Assembly (NCBI GenBank): GCA_002426575.1
Contig: DIRE01000053.1
Location: forward strand, 1-6,885
Direction: 5' to 3'
DNA from: Clostridiaceae bacterium UBA5444
GTDB lineage: Bacteria > Bacillota > Clostridia > Clostridiales > Oxobacteraceae
Length of the DNA: 6,885 nucleotides
Below are positions 5,396-6,885 of this stretch, one piece after another. The notes under the pieces are model-generated. The model saw only the letters and a list, made by a program, of their open reading frames with translations. It searched no databases and had not been told where the DNA came from. The position numbers and the translations under genes were made by a program. The stretch's first letter is position 1; every line of letters starts with the position of its first letter.

Positions 5396-6154
5396 ATGGA
5401 TATTCAAATAGGACTTCAGTTATATTCCATTAGAGATGAAATAGAAAAAGATTTTAAAGGTACTATTGAAAAGGTAGCAAATATAGGATATAAAGGTGTT
5501 GAGTTTGCAGGGTTTTATGGTGTAGATGCAAAGGAAGTTAAAAGTATGTTAGACTCTTTAAAACTAGTTCCTTGCGGAAGCCATGAAGCAATGGATGGAT
5601 TAAAAAACAATCTTGATTATGTTATTGAGTACAACAAAACAATTGGCAATAAATATATAATATGTCCATGGGCAGAATATAAATCTAAACAAGATTTTGT
5701 AGATATGGCCAAGTTATTAAATAAAATAGGTAAAAAGTGCAAAGATAATGATATTGTGTTTGGATACCATAATCATGCTCATGAATTTGTAAGCTTTGGG
5801 GAAGAAACTGGCATGGACATATTAATCAATGAAACAGACCCTAACCTTGTAACATTTGAACTAGATACTTACTGGGTAAAGTATGCCGGAATTGACCCTG
5901 CAGAGTTTATAAAAAAGTACTCTGGCAGATTTAAGCTTATACACATAAAGGATATGGAGATTATAGATAATAAAATGCAGTCTACTGAAATAGGAAATGG
6001 TATTATGGATTTTAAAACTCTATCTAAAGCAGCTGCAGATAATGGAACGCTTTGGTTTATTGTAGAGCAGGAGGCCTTTAGAGGCAGTACAATAGAAAGC
6101 GTAGCAAAAAGCATTGAAAACATAAATAAAGATAACCTTATTTGGAGGGGATAG
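5396..6154 (+). CDS. Sugar phosphate isomerase/epimerase-type TIM-barrel protein (first of two)
   Basis: A 252-residue cytoplasmic enzyme of the xylose isomerase-like TIM-barrel (AP endonuclease 2) superfamily, normally a divalent-metal epimerase, isomerase or dehydratase acting on keto sugars. It starts with GLQLYSIRDEIEKDF (6-20) and GYKGVEFAGFYG (31-42). Further on are GYHNHAHEF (123-131), FELDTYWVKYAG (154-165), LIHIKDM (181-187), EIGNG (198-202) and FIVEQE (221-226). Asp157, His183 and Glu224 or Glu226 are the likely metal ligands, with Glu130 as a possible fourth. Length is usual for the short members of the family. GGAGG (5384-5388) lies 7 bases before the ATG. It follows the oxidoreductase by 27 bases, and its own last codons hold the ribosome binding site of the next gene, so the three genes are probably one operon. 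The family is broad, and the reaction is not fixed by the motifs; an epimerase or 3-keto-sugar lyase is the best guess from context. Confidence 0.88.
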   Translation: MDIQIGLQLYSIRDEIEKDFKGTIEKVANIGYKGVEFAGFYGVDAKEVKSMLDSLKLVPCGSHEAMDGLKNNLDYVIEYNKTIGNKYIICPWAEYKSKQDFVDMAKLLNKIGKKCKDNDIVFGYHNHAHEFVSFGEETGMDILINETDPNLVTFELDTYWVKYAGIDPAEFIKKYSGRFKLIHIKDMEIIDNKMQSTEIGNGIMDFKTLSKAAADNGTLWFIVEQEAFRGSTIESVAKSIENINKDNLIWRG

Positions 6155-6156
6155 TT

Positions 6157-6885
6157 ATGAAACTTGGTGTACTTACAGGGCTTTTAAAAGATAAAAGCTT
6201 AGAAGAAGCTTTAGAATATCTATCAAAATTAGGTGTTCAGACAGTTGAACTAGGAACTGGCGGATATACAACCGACTACCATGTAAAAGTTGATGAATTA
6301 CTAAATGATGAAAAAAAACTTCAGCAATTTAAGGACCTTTTAAAGAAATATAATATGGAGATAAGTGGGCTTAGCTGCCATGGTAATCCTGTACATCCCC
6401 AGAAAGATTTAGCAAAGATGTATAATGAGGCATTTGAAAAGACTGTATTACTTGCTGAAAAGCTTGGAGTTACAACTATAAATACATTTTCAGGATGCCC
6501 AGGAGATTATGAAGGCGCAAAGTATCCAAACTGGGTTACTTGCCCATGGCCTGATGATTTTCTAAAGGTATTGGATTATCAATGGAATGATGTTTTAATT
6601 CCTTATTGGAAGGATGCAGTAAAGTTTGCAAAGAATCATGGAGTAGACAAAATAGCTCTTGAGCTTCATCCGGGATTTTGCGTGTATAACCCTGAGACAT
6701 TACTTAAACTAAGGGATGCTGTTGGGGATGAAATAGGTGCAAACTTTGACCCAAGCCATCTTTTCTGGCAGGGAATAGATCCTGTTTTAGCCATAAGAAA
6801 GCTTGGACCTGCAATATATCATTTCCATGCAAAGGATACCAAAATTGATTCTTACAACACAGCAGTAAATGGAGTTTTAGATACA
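6157..6885 (+). CDS. Sugar phosphate isomerase/epimerase-type TIM-barrel protein (second of two), 3' end outside the window
   Basis: The frame is open from the ATG to the last base (243 complete codons, no stop), so the C terminus is missing; I expect about 300-340 residues. It starts MKLGVLTGLL and carries LGVQTVELGTGGY (25-37), LSCHGNPVHP (72-81), INTFSGCPGD (108-117), YPNWVTCPWP (123-132), ALELHPGFCVYNPE (167-180), ANFDPSHLFWQGIDP (195-209) and IYHFHAKDT (220-228). Glu169, Asp198 and His224 are the likely metal ligands at the barrel mouth; the fourth, normally a C-terminal Glu, would lie beyond the window. The WTCPWP and SCHGNP blocks are highly distinct from the shorter barrel protein upstream, so this is a separate subgroup. 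From memory, it resembles the longer barrel proteins found with Gfo/Idh/MocA oxidoreductases in 3-keto-glycoside and C-glycoside cleavage (YcjR/DgpC-like), which is inference. The stop of the previous gene is 2 bases upstream, and GGAGGGG (6144-6150) lies inside that gene's end, indicating translational coupling. Confidence 0.85.
   Translation, partial: MKLGVLTGLLKDKSLEEALEYLSKLGVQTVELGTGGYTTDYHVKVDELLNDEKKLQQFKDLLKKYNMEISGLSCHGNPVHPQKDLAKMYNEAFEKTVLLAEKLGVTTINTFSGCPGDYEGAKYPNWVTCPWPDDFLKVLDYQWNDVLIPYWKDAVKFAKNHGVDKIALELHPGFCVYNPETLLKLRDAVGDEIGANFDPSHLFWQGIDPVLAIRKLGPAIYHFHAKDTKIDSYNTAVNGVLDT

Noticed and set aside
5869..6123. Minus-strand frame inside the first barrel gene
   Set aside because: Antisense shadow of a well-supported gene, without a ribosome binding site.
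1..6885. CRISPR array, tRNA or rRNA genes, integrase or complete insertion sequence
   Set aside because: I saw no regularly spaced repeats, no tRNA-like cloverleaf with a CCA end, no rRNA sequence and no transposase motif on either strand.

Overview
The window is AT-rich (roughly one third G+C by eye). It has strong GGAGG-type ribosome binding sites, A/T-ending codons, an orphan ribokinase gene and AraC-type regulators beside sugar oxidoreductase and isomerase genes. This points to a low-GC Gram-positive bacterium, most likely a clostridium or close relative; the genus cannot be read from the sequence.

Left part (1-1275): a ribokinase gene on the minus strand, closed by a perfect 17-bp hairpin that contains its stop codon. 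It is driven from a promoter whose -10 box lies next to a LacI/CcpA-type operator. The intergenic stretch beyond holds a possible fragment of an old coding region that I cannot assign.

Middle part (1275-2269): a small predicted lipoprotein gene, a 20-bp perfect hairpin that again overlaps the stop codon, a possible 34-codon gene on the opposite strand that converges on this hairpin, a second inverted repeat followed by seven T, and a fragment of a sugar isomerase (TIM-barrel) gene cut at both ends. This looks like a rearranged, decaying junction.

Right part (2302-6885): a sugar-utilisation locus on the plus strand. Two different AraC-family regulators, each a cupin sensor plus a double helix-turn-helix, are followed by a probable operon of a Gfo/Idh/MocA oxidoreductase and two unlike TIM-barrel sugar isomerase/epimerase-type proteins. 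The last gene runs off the window and has no stop, so a simple stop-to-stop ORF search would miss it. An NAD(P)-dependent sugar or glycoside oxidase beside metal-dependent TIM-barrel lyase/epimerase partners resembles pathways that oxidise a sugar to its 3-keto form before epimerising it or splitting off an aglycone (YcjS/YcjR type, or the DgpA/DgpC type used in C-glycoside deglycosylation). An inositol-like pathway is an alternative. The substrate is not determined by anything in the window, and no transporter or glycosidase is present here.

Three supplied or obvious long-ORF starts are probably too early. The lipoprotein, the first AraC regulator and the oxidoreductase are better started at 1275, 2302 and 4286, where a Shine-Dalgarno sequence stands at normal distance.
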